Source of the DNA: JAVBOJ01 sp031550755
GTDB taxonomy: Bacteria > Bacillota > Clostridia > Oscillospirales > UBA929
Direction of reading: 5' to 3'
NCBI GenBank assembly: GCA_031550755.1
Contig: JAVBOJ010000096.1
Span: 1-13,821 of the forward strand
Length of the DNA: 13,821 bases
Position numbers and translations under genes: made by a program. The notes beneath the pieces were generated by a model. That model had not been told where the DNA came from and did not search any database. It saw nothing but the letters and a program-made list of their open reading frames with translations. Below are positions 1 to 5,266 of the stretch, in pieces (the stretch's first letter is position 1; each line of letters begins with the position of its first letter).

Positions 1-360
1 TTTGAAAATGCCGTCAAACGATTCAAACGAAGAGAAAGCGTCATTATTCCGATCAAAACGGTGCAGGGCTTGATTCAGACCGATGTAAGCAATATTCTAT
101 ACGTGGAAAGTGAACTGCGAAAAAAGAAGATTATTCTTGAAGATGGGATCTCATATGAGACGTACGACACCATGGAACATCTTGAAGAAATACTGAAGCC
201 TCACGGGTTCATATGTCCGCACAAAGGTTATCTGGTCAACAGCCGTTATATGAGAGAGTTTACACCTGTTCAAATTAAGCTTATGAACGGTATCGTTCTC
301 CCGGTATCCCGCCGAAGGTACAAAGCCGCTGCGGATGCCTTTACCAGTAACTTCGTCTGA
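1..360 (+). CDS. LytTR-family response regulator, C-terminal part (5' end outside window)
   Basis: The reading frame is open from base 1 and ends at TGA 358-360, giving 119 residues of a protein that begins upstream. From about residue 18 it matches the LytTR DNA-binding domain: an ILYVES strand, then RKKKIIL, an HKGYLVN segment and a terminal LPVSRRRYK signature. Family knowledge: LytTR regulators of the AgrA/VirR type act in the cytoplasm and bind direct-repeat promoters, normally controlled by a GHKL-type membrane histidine kinase encoded next door. That fits the next gene, whose ATG lies 10 nt after this stop. The receiver domain is not visible here. The kinase is destroyed a few codons downstream, so the regulator may lack its cognate sensor. 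Codon use includes TCA and many A/T-ending codons, unlike the GC-rich genes from 2030 onward. Confidence 0.85.
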   Translation, partial: FENAVKRFKRRESVIIPIKTVQGLIQTDVSNILYVESELRKKKIILEDGISYETYDTMEHLEEILKPHGFICPHKGYLVNSRYMREFTPVQIKLMNGIVLPVSRRRYKAAADAFTSNFV

Positions 361-370
361 GGAAAAAAAT

Positions 371-478
371 ATGTGGGTTGTTGTTTCCCTCCTGCTGTCA
401 CTGTTTGATCTGTATATTGTTAAGTCCTACTATGAGGTGGTACTGCGCAGAAGAAGCCACAAAATATGGTTCGTTTTG
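371..478 (+). pseudogene. Truncated N-terminus of a membrane sensor kinase (GHKL-type, likely)
   Basis: ATG 371 follows a GAGGA-type ribosome binding site that overlaps the end of the LytTR gene. The first ~35 residues are a hydrophobic stretch (MWVVVSLLLSLFDLYIV) followed by a basic segment (LRRRSHK). This resembles the first transmembrane helix and loop of a sensor kinase. At about base 475-480 the sequence becomes a serine recombinase C-terminus in another frame, so the kinase frame then reads nonsense to a stop at 574. No dimerisation or ATPase domain is present. Calling it a GHKL kinase rests on its position after a LytTR regulator and on the N-terminal membrane helix; the fragment alone is too short for a secure family call. 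The exact junction is uncertain by about ±10 bases. Confidence 0.55.
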
Positions 479-840
479 ACGACCCTAACATGCTTAATGC
501 TATACAGGCCGGCATCTTTAATTCACATACTAAGCAGCGATTTGATGAATTGGAGAAAGCCAAGAGCGAGTTAGAACTTCGCATCATACAGGAGGAAATC
601 AAAAAGCCTCTATTCACCAGAGAACAAGTTGTGTTCTGGATATGCCGTTTCCGAAAACTGGATATGGATACACTCGAAGGCCGCCGCAGACTGATTGACA
701 GCTTTATCAACTCAGTAGTAGTGTATGATGACTGCATTCTCATTACATTCAACTACAAGGATGACGCAAAGACCATTACTTTCAAGGAAATAGAGAGTTC
801 GGATTTATCATCCCTCGGGGGACCATGCGGAGTGTCTTTG
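479..840 (+). pseudogene. C-terminal remnant of a large serine recombinase
   Basis: The frame starting around 466 reads PNMLNAIQAGIFN, then a coiled-coil-like stretch (KQRFDELEKAKSELE), LFTREQVVFWICRFRKLD, RRRLIDSFINSVVVYDD and ITFNYKDDAKTI. This is the C-terminal third of clostridial large serine recombinases, the resolvase/invertase family carried by integrative elements. The N-terminal catalytic resolvase domain and most of the recombinase domain are missing, and no ribosome binding site precedes it. The reading frame runs on to a TGA near 954, but the tail after about 830 no longer looks family-like. The fragment is probably what is left of an element that inserted into, or recombined with, the kinase gene. 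It cannot be active. Confidence 0.75.
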
Positions 841-895
841 TGGGATTTAAGAAATCTCATAAGGGCATTTCGCTTTATACAGCCCTTTTCTCCGG

Positions 896-920
896 GGAGT
901 AGCATAGCGCTACTCCTTTT
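896..920 (+). terminator. Hairpin with short T tract after the recombinase remnant
   Basis: An 8-bp perfect stem (896-903 with 909-916, arms GGAGTAGC and GCTACTCC) encloses a 5-nt loop and is followed by TTTT at 917-920. The layout is that of a weak intrinsic terminator for the remnant mobile-element transcript. The stem lies inside the run-on recombinase frame, which supports that frame being non-functional here. Confidence 0.45.
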
Positions 921-1030
921 CGCGTTTCCAGCAAGACATCCAGGTCCGGGATGAACCTGTCAAGAAAAACGCACACCCAAGCTATCATTGACACACGAAC
1001 AGCACGTCCCCAAAGATTGCAAATTTCTAC

Positions 1031-1060
1031 TTGACAACTGCCGCCGCTTTCGCGTATAAT
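1031..1060 (+). promoter_or_regulatory. Consensus sigma-70/sigma-A promoter of the tRNA operon
   Basis: TTGACA at 1031-1036 and TATAAT at 1055-1060 are both perfect consensus boxes, separated by 18 bp. The -10 box ends 14 nt before the first base of tRNA-Met, so transcription would begin about 7 nt before the mature tRNA. Such an unregulated, near-ideal promoter is typical of stable RNA operons. No other promoter of similar quality lies between the tRNAs. Confidence 0.85.
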
Positions 1061-1074
1061 AACTCTTGCCCTAT

Positions 1075-1151
1075 GGCGGCATAGCTCAGTTGGCTAGAGC
1101 ATGCGGTTCATACCCGCAGTGTCGTTGGTTCAACTCCAACTGCCGCTACCA
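1075..1151 (+). tRNA. tRNA-Met (CAT), elongator type
   Basis: A 77-nt cloverleaf. The acceptor stem GGCGGCA pairs with TGCCGCT (G1·U72 wobble), followed by discriminator A and encoded CCA. D arm GCTC…GAGC; anticodon stem TGCGG/CCGCA with loop TTCATAC, giving anticodon CAT; T arm with TTCAACT loop. The first acceptor base pair and the absence of a GGG/CCC anticodon stem argue against initiator tRNA. Elongator Met is favoured over lysidine-modified Ile by similarity to Firmicute elongator tRNA-Met. It is the first gene of a three-tRNA operon. Confidence 0.93.
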
Positions 1152-1154
1152 GTA

Positions 1155-1181
1155 CAATTGACAATGGCTCATTGTCAATTG
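1155..1181 (+). repeat. Perfect hairpin between tRNA-Met and tRNA-Glu
   Basis: A perfect 12-bp inverted repeat (1155-1166 with 1170-1181) surrounds a 3-nt loop (GCT). It begins 3 nt after the tRNA-Met CCA and ends 4 nt before tRNA-Glu. There is no T tract, so it is not an intrinsic terminator; a role in processing the tRNA precursor is one option. The arm contains TTGACA-like motifs, but no -10 box lies at proper spacing. Confidence 0.8.
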
Positions 1182-1185
1182 ACGC

Positions 1186-1260
1186 GGCCCGTTGGTCAAG
1201 CGGTTAAGACACCGCCCTTTCACGGCGGTAACAGGGGTTCGATTCCCCTACGGGTCACCA
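1186..1260 (+). tRNA. tRNA-Glu (TTC)
   Basis: A 75-nt cloverleaf with encoded CCA. Acceptor GGCCCGT pairs with ACGGGTC. The anticodon stem CCGCC/GGCGG carries loop CTTTCAC, giving anticodon TTC (Glu, reads GAA/GAG). The T arm is AGGGG/CCCCT with loop TTCGATT. It is the second gene of the tRNA operon. Confidence 0.95.
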
Positions 1261-1268
1261 ACAACCAC

Positions 1269-1290
1269 CAATGAACGCCCGCGTTCATTG
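1269..1290 (+). repeat. Perfect hairpin between tRNA-Glu and tRNA-Val
   Basis: A perfect 10-bp inverted repeat (1269-1278 with 1281-1290) around a 2-nt CC loop fills most of the spacer between tRNA-Glu and tRNA-Val. Its sequence is unrelated to the hairpin after tRNA-Met. A 2-nt loop is too tight for RNA, so the innermost pair would open to a 4-nt loop. There is no T tract. Confidence 0.8.
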
Positions 1291-1294
1291 ATTC

Positions 1295-1370
1295 GGAGGC
1301 ATAGCTCAGCTGGTAGAGCACCTGCTCCACACGCAGGGGGTCACAGGTTCGAGTCCTGTTGTCTCCACCA
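1295..1370 (+). tRNA. tRNA-Val (CAC) with C33 in place of U33
   Basis: A 76-nt cloverleaf with encoded CCA. Acceptor GGAGGCA pairs with TGTCTCC (one G·T). The anticodon stem CCTGC/GCAGG is perfect and fixes the 7-nt loop as TCCACAC, giving anticodon CAC (Val, GTG codons). Position 33, the base before the anticodon, is therefore C instead of the near-universal U. Shifting the loop to make CCA (Trp) the anticodon breaks the stem, so Val-CAC is the best reading. T arm ACAGG/CCTGT with TTCGAGT loop. It is the last gene of the operon, directly followed by the terminator. Confidence 0.85.
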
Positions 1371-1414
1371 AAGAAAAGCCTTAGAACCGCAACGGTTCTA
1401 AGGCTTTTCTTTGT
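1371..1414 (+). terminator. Strong intrinsic terminator of the tRNA operon
   Basis: A perfect 19-bp stem (1371-1389 with 1393-1411) with a 3-nt loop starts at the base after the tRNA-Val CCA; the last bases of CCA can extend it. The distal arm is T-rich (CTTTTCTTTG), which serves as the U tract when the upper stem forms. The proximal arm is A-rich, so the structure could also work on the other strand. Confidence 0.85.
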
Positions 1415-1513
1415 CCGGTTTTTGCTGTGAGATTTGTTTTGTTCAAGAAAGGTTCAGGAATGTTTTGTAAAACGGCAGGAGAGCCCCGAAAACCGGGCTT
1501 CTTCTGAGTAAGC

Positions 1514-1642
1514 TTAATGCCCAAATTCGTGCGCCAAGATCTGCTTAAACATCCCAAGTCCCCGGCGTCGTGCCCGCCTCTCTGACCTGATTGATTGCGT
1601 TATCGAAAAACTCGCCTCAATTGCCCGTTGGTCTAACTTCAC
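1514..1642 (-). CDS. Possible small basic protein, 42 aa, unknown
   Basis: GTG at 1642-1640 is preceded 5 nt upstream by GGAGGG, a plausible ribosome binding site. The frame runs to TAA at 1516-1514. The 42-residue product has an amphipathic N-terminal half, a basic patch (RSERRARRRG) and ends in ILAHEFGH. The last five residues look like the HExxH zinc motif of metallopeptidases, but nothing follows them, so no active enzyme can be claimed. I do not recognise a family. It could be a real small protein, a fragment, or part of a repeated intergenic element. No promoter was found on this strand. The open frame extends upstream to 1756, but that part crosses the palindrome and lacks a better start. 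Confidence 0.3.
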   Translation of the reverse strand: MKLDQRAIEASFSITQSIRSERRARRRGLGMFKQILAHEFGH

Positions 1643-1692
1643 AAGTTCCCTCCGGCCTCGGCACAAAAGCCAAAGGGGGGAGAGAAAAGCGC

Positions 1693-1724
1693 GAAAATGA
1701 GGGGGGGCGCCCCCCCTCATTTTC
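1693..1724. repeat. 32-bp perfect palindrome with G7/C7 core
   Basis: The two 16-base halves (1693-1708 and 1709-1724) are exact reverse complements with no spacer. Each half is a GAAAATGA-type outer part plus a run of seven G (or C) and a central GC. In RNA it would form a very stable hairpin; in DNA it could extrude as a cruciform. It lies about 95 bp upstream of the promoter at 1818. No T tract follows. Confidence 0.85.
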
Positions 1725-1817
1725 ACGTGGATCGCGAGGCGAAGAATCACGTGCACAACCGCCCCCTAAGGAGATTGTACGAAAACAACAAAAAAAATAA
1801 AAATTTCTCCATATACA

Positions 1818-1846
1818 TTGACTTATTGACGAAAGGCATCTATAAT
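1818..1846 (+). promoter_or_regulatory. Promoter for the giant secreted protein
   Basis: TTGACT (1818-1823) and TATAAT (1841-1846) are separated by exactly 17 bp, an A/T-rich stretch precedes them, and the expected start is near 1853. This leaves a 5' leader of about 177 nt before ATG 2030. The 22-bp palindrome at 1856-1877 begins just after the predicted start site. Confidence 0.8.
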
Positions 1847-1855
1847 TCAAGTAGG

Positions 1856-1877
1856 CGTGTGTACACGTGTACACACG
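1856..1877. promoter_or_regulatory. 22-bp perfect palindrome at the transcription start: candidate operator
   Basis: Arms CGTGTGTACAC and GTGTACACACG (1856-1866, 1867-1877) form a gapless perfect dyad centred on C|G, starting 9 bp after the -10 box. A protein bound here would block promoter escape. A centre on CG is common in LacI-family operators, which often control sugar genes, but other dimeric repressors also use dyads of this size. No repressor gene is in the window. An RNA hairpin in the leader is the alternative. Confidence 0.6.
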
Positions 1878-2012
1878 GACTCATTTTTTCGACAATTGAC
1901 TCAGTTTTATGGCCGTGAGATGGGTGAAGCAGAAAGGAGGAAGCGAAACCGCCCCTCGGGCCCGCATTGGCAAGGCCTTTTCGCAAAGAGGAAGAGATGA
2001 GAGAAAATCTGT

Positions 2013-2018
2013 AGGAGG
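2013..2018 (+). promoter_or_regulatory. Ribosome binding site (AGGAGG) that fixes the start at 2030
   Basis: A full AGGAGG lies 11 nt before ATG 2030, slightly longer than the usual spacing. A second purine-rich GGAGG in the leader near 1936 is not followed by an ATG. The ATG at 2030 is followed by a clear signal peptide, which confirms the start. Confidence 0.75.
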
Positions 2019-2029
2019 TATAATAAAAC

Positions 2030-5000
2030 ATGTTACGAAAAAGTGGTAAACGGACGCTTTCCCTGTTGGTTTCTCTGGTTATGCTGGTCGGCCTGTTTTC
2101 GGGCGTGATGGCCCCCATGGCAAGCGCGGCCTCTACCGAGTATGGCAATCCCATCACCTCGGGAGGCACACAGGACCTGGGAACATCCTCCTCGAAAGCC
2201 AGACTGACATTTCTGCGTGTGCTGGACGACAATTATACGGTTGACAAAATCGAACTCAACATTGTAAAACCCGTCGGCGCTGTGGGTTACCCCGATTTGA
2301 CCGTGGGTATCTTTGCCAAGCAAGCCGACAAAGCCGCGCCGACCGGCGACGCCCTGGTCACCGGGACGATTCCCGCCGCCTCCATTCCGGAAAACACGGG
2401 CGCGGCCGCCGCGATTGTCGTGGATGTGACCGACACCGCCATCCCCAAGGGCGATTATGTCGTGGTGATTACATATCTGGGCAACAATGACGGCACGAAA
2501 AAATATCTGTGGTTTTCCGCCGCTGGCTTTTCCCAAAATATAAACGACAACAACTACAACACGCTGTTCAATTCCAATGACGGCGTCACGTGGCCGGGCA
2601 GCCCTGCCAAGGGCTACGAGGGCTACGGCTGCGGCATGAAGGTGACCGGCCAAATCGGCACGGCCGCCGCCGAGCAGCTCATTGTGGATTACAGCTTCAA
2701 TGTGACGCCTCCGGGCGGCACCATCGGCCAAATCGGCAACGCCGCGTTTACCCGCTATAATTACGTGGAATTCGCACAAGACACCGTTGTCAACACGGTG
2801 GATGTTTTGCTGACCAAATTTGCCCCCAGCGGCGCGACCAACGCCTGGTCGGATGTGCGGTTGAGCATTTACCCGTCGGCCTCCGGTCATGTTCCGACCG
2901 GCGCGGCGATTAAATCCGTCGTTGTCCCCGCCGCCAACATCACCGGCGCTGTTTTTAGTGTGGAGGTCAATCAGACCCTGACGGCCGGCGGCTATGCCAT
3001 CGCCATTACGCCGATCACCGGCAGCACCGCCGGGACTGACAACGCCTATTTCTGGCCCCGGCGCAACGGCGCGACCGGTGACAATGACGGCGGCTACACG
3101 AATCAGGAGGGAACTGCCTGGACGTTGCAGGCGCTGGCGCGTCACTGGATGAAGATCCATCATACGCCCTCCGGCGGCTCCGCCTCCACCATCGACTACT
3201 CCGTTCCCATCAAGGGCAGCGGCTTTGGCACCGGCACCAACGATGAAATGGAACGCGCGCAGGTGTTTGTGCCCGCCATTTCGGGCAAGCTGACCGCCGT
3301 TTCCCTGATTCCCAATGCCAATGTGGTGCCCAACACCAGCGGCCATGTGCTGACCGATCTGGTGGTCAATATCTATGAGTGCAACAACGAGACGGATCAA
3401 ATCCCCACGATGCTGCTGGGCACCGTGATCGTGAGCAAGGCTGATCTCGCGCTCAACGGCGGACCTCACAGGGTCGATCTTTCCGGCGCCAACATTCTCC
3501 TGACCGCCGGGAAGTATTATGCGATGGGTTATTCTCAGCGCTATCTGGCCGTGAACGGAGACGCCGTCAACGAACATTATCTTTTCCCCACGGCCTCTCT
3601 GACGTCCAATCCGGGCAACGCCAAGAAGTTCTTTAAAAAGAACGCCGGCGGCTGGGTGGCCGAAGCGCTGGGCACCGGTTGGATGCAGGCGTATCTTGTC
3701 CCCCAGACCAGCACCGTTATTGACTTCTCCCACGGCAATACCGGCGGCGGGTTGGGCGCGGGCCATACCGACGAGCAATGGCGCTTCCAGACCTTCACCG
3801 CCGATCAGACCGGCACTCTGGAATCGGTGGACGTATTCCTCAACCGCCACTATATCAGCAGTCAGCCCTACCGGCTGCCGCTGAGGGATCTCGTTGTGGC
3901 CGTATATGATGTCAACGCGTCCGGCGTGCCGGTGGGCGGCCCCATTAAACGCGTCGTCGTACCCATCGCCAATTTGCCGTTCTCCGCCGAAACAGGCGGG
4001 GCGGGCGGACTCATCCACGTCAATCTCGACTGCGGCGGCATTGTCAGCGGCACCCGCTATGCCGTAGCCATTACCCAGAACGCCGATCCTCTGCCCAGAA
4101 ACGGCGGCGGTGACAATGTCGAGGGCGACTATTTCAAATGGCCCGCGGCCAGCGTGCTCGCGGCGGCCGGTGAGGTCGCCGGCAAGATGAACACCGCCGG
4201 CTCCTGGCAGGCGGAAAGCGTCGGTACCTTCTGGCTCAAGGTCAAGCTCAACGATCAGGTGCAGGCCACACCTGTGCCGCGCACCATCGAACTGACCCCC
4301 GCCGGCCCGCTGACCATGCCTGTCGGGACGACCCAGGCGATTGCCGCCGTGGTCAAGGATCAATTCGGCGAGGTCATGACAGGCCAAACAATCGCGTGGT
4401 CCTCCTCCAACAGTGCCGTGGCCACCGTGGCGGGCGGCGTGATTACCGCCGTGGCCCGCGGCACGGCGACCATCCGGGCCGAATGCGGCAGCGTGATGCA
4501 GACGCTCTTTGTCACGACGTACGAGTCCATCCCCAACAAAATCGGCGGCGCACCCAATATCTCTCTTGACATGGGCGGCACCGCCACGCTGGATTACAAT
4601 GTCATCGACGAGATGAAGGATATCCGTGCGCAGGACAAAGCGTCCATTACCTTTGAAGTGCTCACTCCGGGCGTCATTTCCCTGAGCGGGGCCACCGTCA
4701 CGACGCTGGCTCCGGGTGCCGCGCAGGTGCTCGTCAAATGCGGCGAGCTGAAAAAGTACATCAATATCAACGTCTATGAAACCTCCGAGACGCTGGTCAC
4801 CCCGACGGCCGGCATGGTCATCACCTCCAACGTCAAGTTCGCCCCGGGCGTGTATACGCTGTCGTCCGGCCTCGTCATCGGCGCGGACAACATCACCATT
4901 GACGGAAACGGCGCGACCATCCGCTACGCGGGCACCCCGTCGTACAACGGCACGCCCAAGTACGGCGTGTCCAGCGTCGGGTTTGACAATGTGACGCTGA

Positions 5001-5107
5001 AAAACCTCAATGTCACCAACTTCAACACCGGCCTCAACATCACCGATGCCGAGGGTTGGACGATTGAGTACTGTGACCTGTCCAACAACTATACCGACCC
5101 GTCCTAA
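2030..5107 (+). CDS. Giant secreted multidomain protein, N-terminal part, ended by an in-frame TAA inside the beta-helix
   Basis: Residues 1-33 are a signal peptide: basic start, hydrophobic core LSLLVSLVMLVGLF, and an ASA-type cleavage site near residue 33. Four related beta-rich modules of about 175-185 residues follow (roughly 36-208, 213-383, 386-558, 560-743). The pattern DLVV.IY, then P.G..I..VVVP, then AGxYAIAI and FxWP/FP is shared, and each ends in a W-containing tail such as GTGWMQAYL. Next are a BIG2-type Ig-like domain (~748-828, IAWSSSNSAVATV … GTATI), a second Ig-like domain (~831-914) and the start of a right-handed parallel beta-helix (~916-1025, with DNITIDGNGATIRY and DNVTLKNLNVTNF rungs). 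TAA at 5105-5107 then stops it. The same frame stays open for 1192 more codons, so this is the front of a 2218-codon gene. It is probably exported and glycan-binding or glycan-acting; no catalytic residue was identified and no cell-wall anchor is visible. Confidence 0.8.
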   Translation: MLRKSGKRTLSLLVSLVMLVGLFSGVMAPMASAASTEYGNPITSGGTQDLGTSSSKARLTFLRVLDDNYTVDKIELNIVKPVGAVGYPDLTVGIFAKQADKAAPTGDALVTGTIPAASIPENTGAAAAIVVDVTDTAIPKGDYVVVITYLGNNDGTKKYLWFSAAGFSQNINDNNYNTLFNSNDGVTWPGSPAKGYEGYGCGMKVTGQIGTAAAEQLIVDYSFNVTPPGGTIGQIGNAAFTRYNYVEFAQDTVVNTVDVLLTKFAPSGATNAWSDVRLSIYPSASGHVPTGAAIKSVVVPAANITGAVFSVEVNQTLTAGGYAIAITPITGSTAGTDNAYFWPRRNGATGDNDGGYTNQEGTAWTLQALARHWMKIHHTPSGGSASTIDYSVPIKGSGFGTGTNDEMERAQVFVPAISGKLTAVSLIPNANVVPNTSGHVLTDLVVNIYECNNETDQIPTMLLGTVIVSKADLALNGGPHRVDLSGANILLTAGKYYAMGYSQRYLAVNGDAVNEHYLFPTASLTSNPGNAKKFFKKNAGGWVAEALGTGWMQAYLVPQTSTVIDFSHGNTGGGLGAGHTDEQWRFQTFTADQTGTLESVDVFLNRHYISSQPYRLPLRDLVVAVYDVNASGVPVGGPIKRVVVPIANLPFSAETGGAGGLIHVNLDCGGIVSGTRYAVAITQNADPLPRNGGGDNVEGDYFKWPAASVLAAAGEVAGKMNTAGSWQAESVGTFWLKVKLNDQVQATPVPRTIELTPAGPLTMPVGTTQAIAAVVKDQFGEVMTGQTIAWSSSNSAVATVAGGVITAVARGTATIRAECGSVMQTLFVTTYESIPNKIGGAPNISLDMGGTATLDYNVIDEMKDIRAQDKASITFEVLTPGVISLSGATVTTLAPGAAQVLVKCGELKKYININVYETSETLVTPTAGMVITSNVKFAPGVYTLSSGLVIGADNITIDGNGATIRYAGTPSYNGTPKYGVSSVGFDNVTLKNLNVTNFNTGLNITDAEGWTIEYCDLSNNYTDPS
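2137..4258 (+). repeat. Four tandem protein modules of ~180 aa in the giant secreted protein
   Basis: Four consecutive modules lie at about 2137-2653, 2666-3178, 3185-3703 and 3707-4258. The last two are the most alike: both open with an I-D-x-S/Y-x…G-G-x-G-x-G-(T/H)-x-D-E segment and end in a G-T-(G/F)-W-(M/L) motif. Divergence is high at the DNA level, so this is an ancient domain duplication. I do not recognise a named family; jelly-roll-like carbohydrate binding is a guess from the beta-rich pattern. Confidence 0.6.
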
Positions 5108-5266
5108 GGCTGGGGCGACGGCAAGGCCTACGGCGCGACCAACCTTGTCCGCTTTAACAACGGTACCATCCGCTACAACAACGGCAACAACAACTGGAAC
5201 GGCATCAACCTGAACTACTCCAACAAGAACAAAATTTACGGAAACGACTTCGGCATCTGCTCCAAC

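Larger units (their letters stand above)
1415..1817. other. Intergenic stretch, no securely identified gene
   Basis: About 400 bases without a recognisable protein family on either strand. It contains a possible 42-aa ORF on the minus strand (1514-1642), a 32-bp perfect palindrome (1693-1724), and a pair of CACGTG hexamers shortly after the palindrome. An A-rich run precedes the promoter at 1818. A short AGCCC/GGGCT inverted repeat near 1483-1499 is too weak to call a terminator. The composition, palindrome and lack of conserved domains are compatible with a dispersed repeat element. Confidence 0.5.

Noticed and set aside
1192..1401. 69-codon plus-strand frame across tRNA-Glu, tRNA-Val and the terminator
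   Set aside because: It runs through two complete tRNA cloverleafs and is a by-product of RNA genes.
2019..2024. TATAAT just before the start of the giant gene
   Set aside because: It has no -35 partner, directly follows the ribosome binding site, and would give an almost leaderless transcript.
5105..5107. TAA as a recoded sense codon (alternative genetic code)
   Set aside because: TAA also ends the UroD-family gene, the isomerase and the giant gene itself at 8684, and TAG and TGA are used elsewhere, so the standard code applies.
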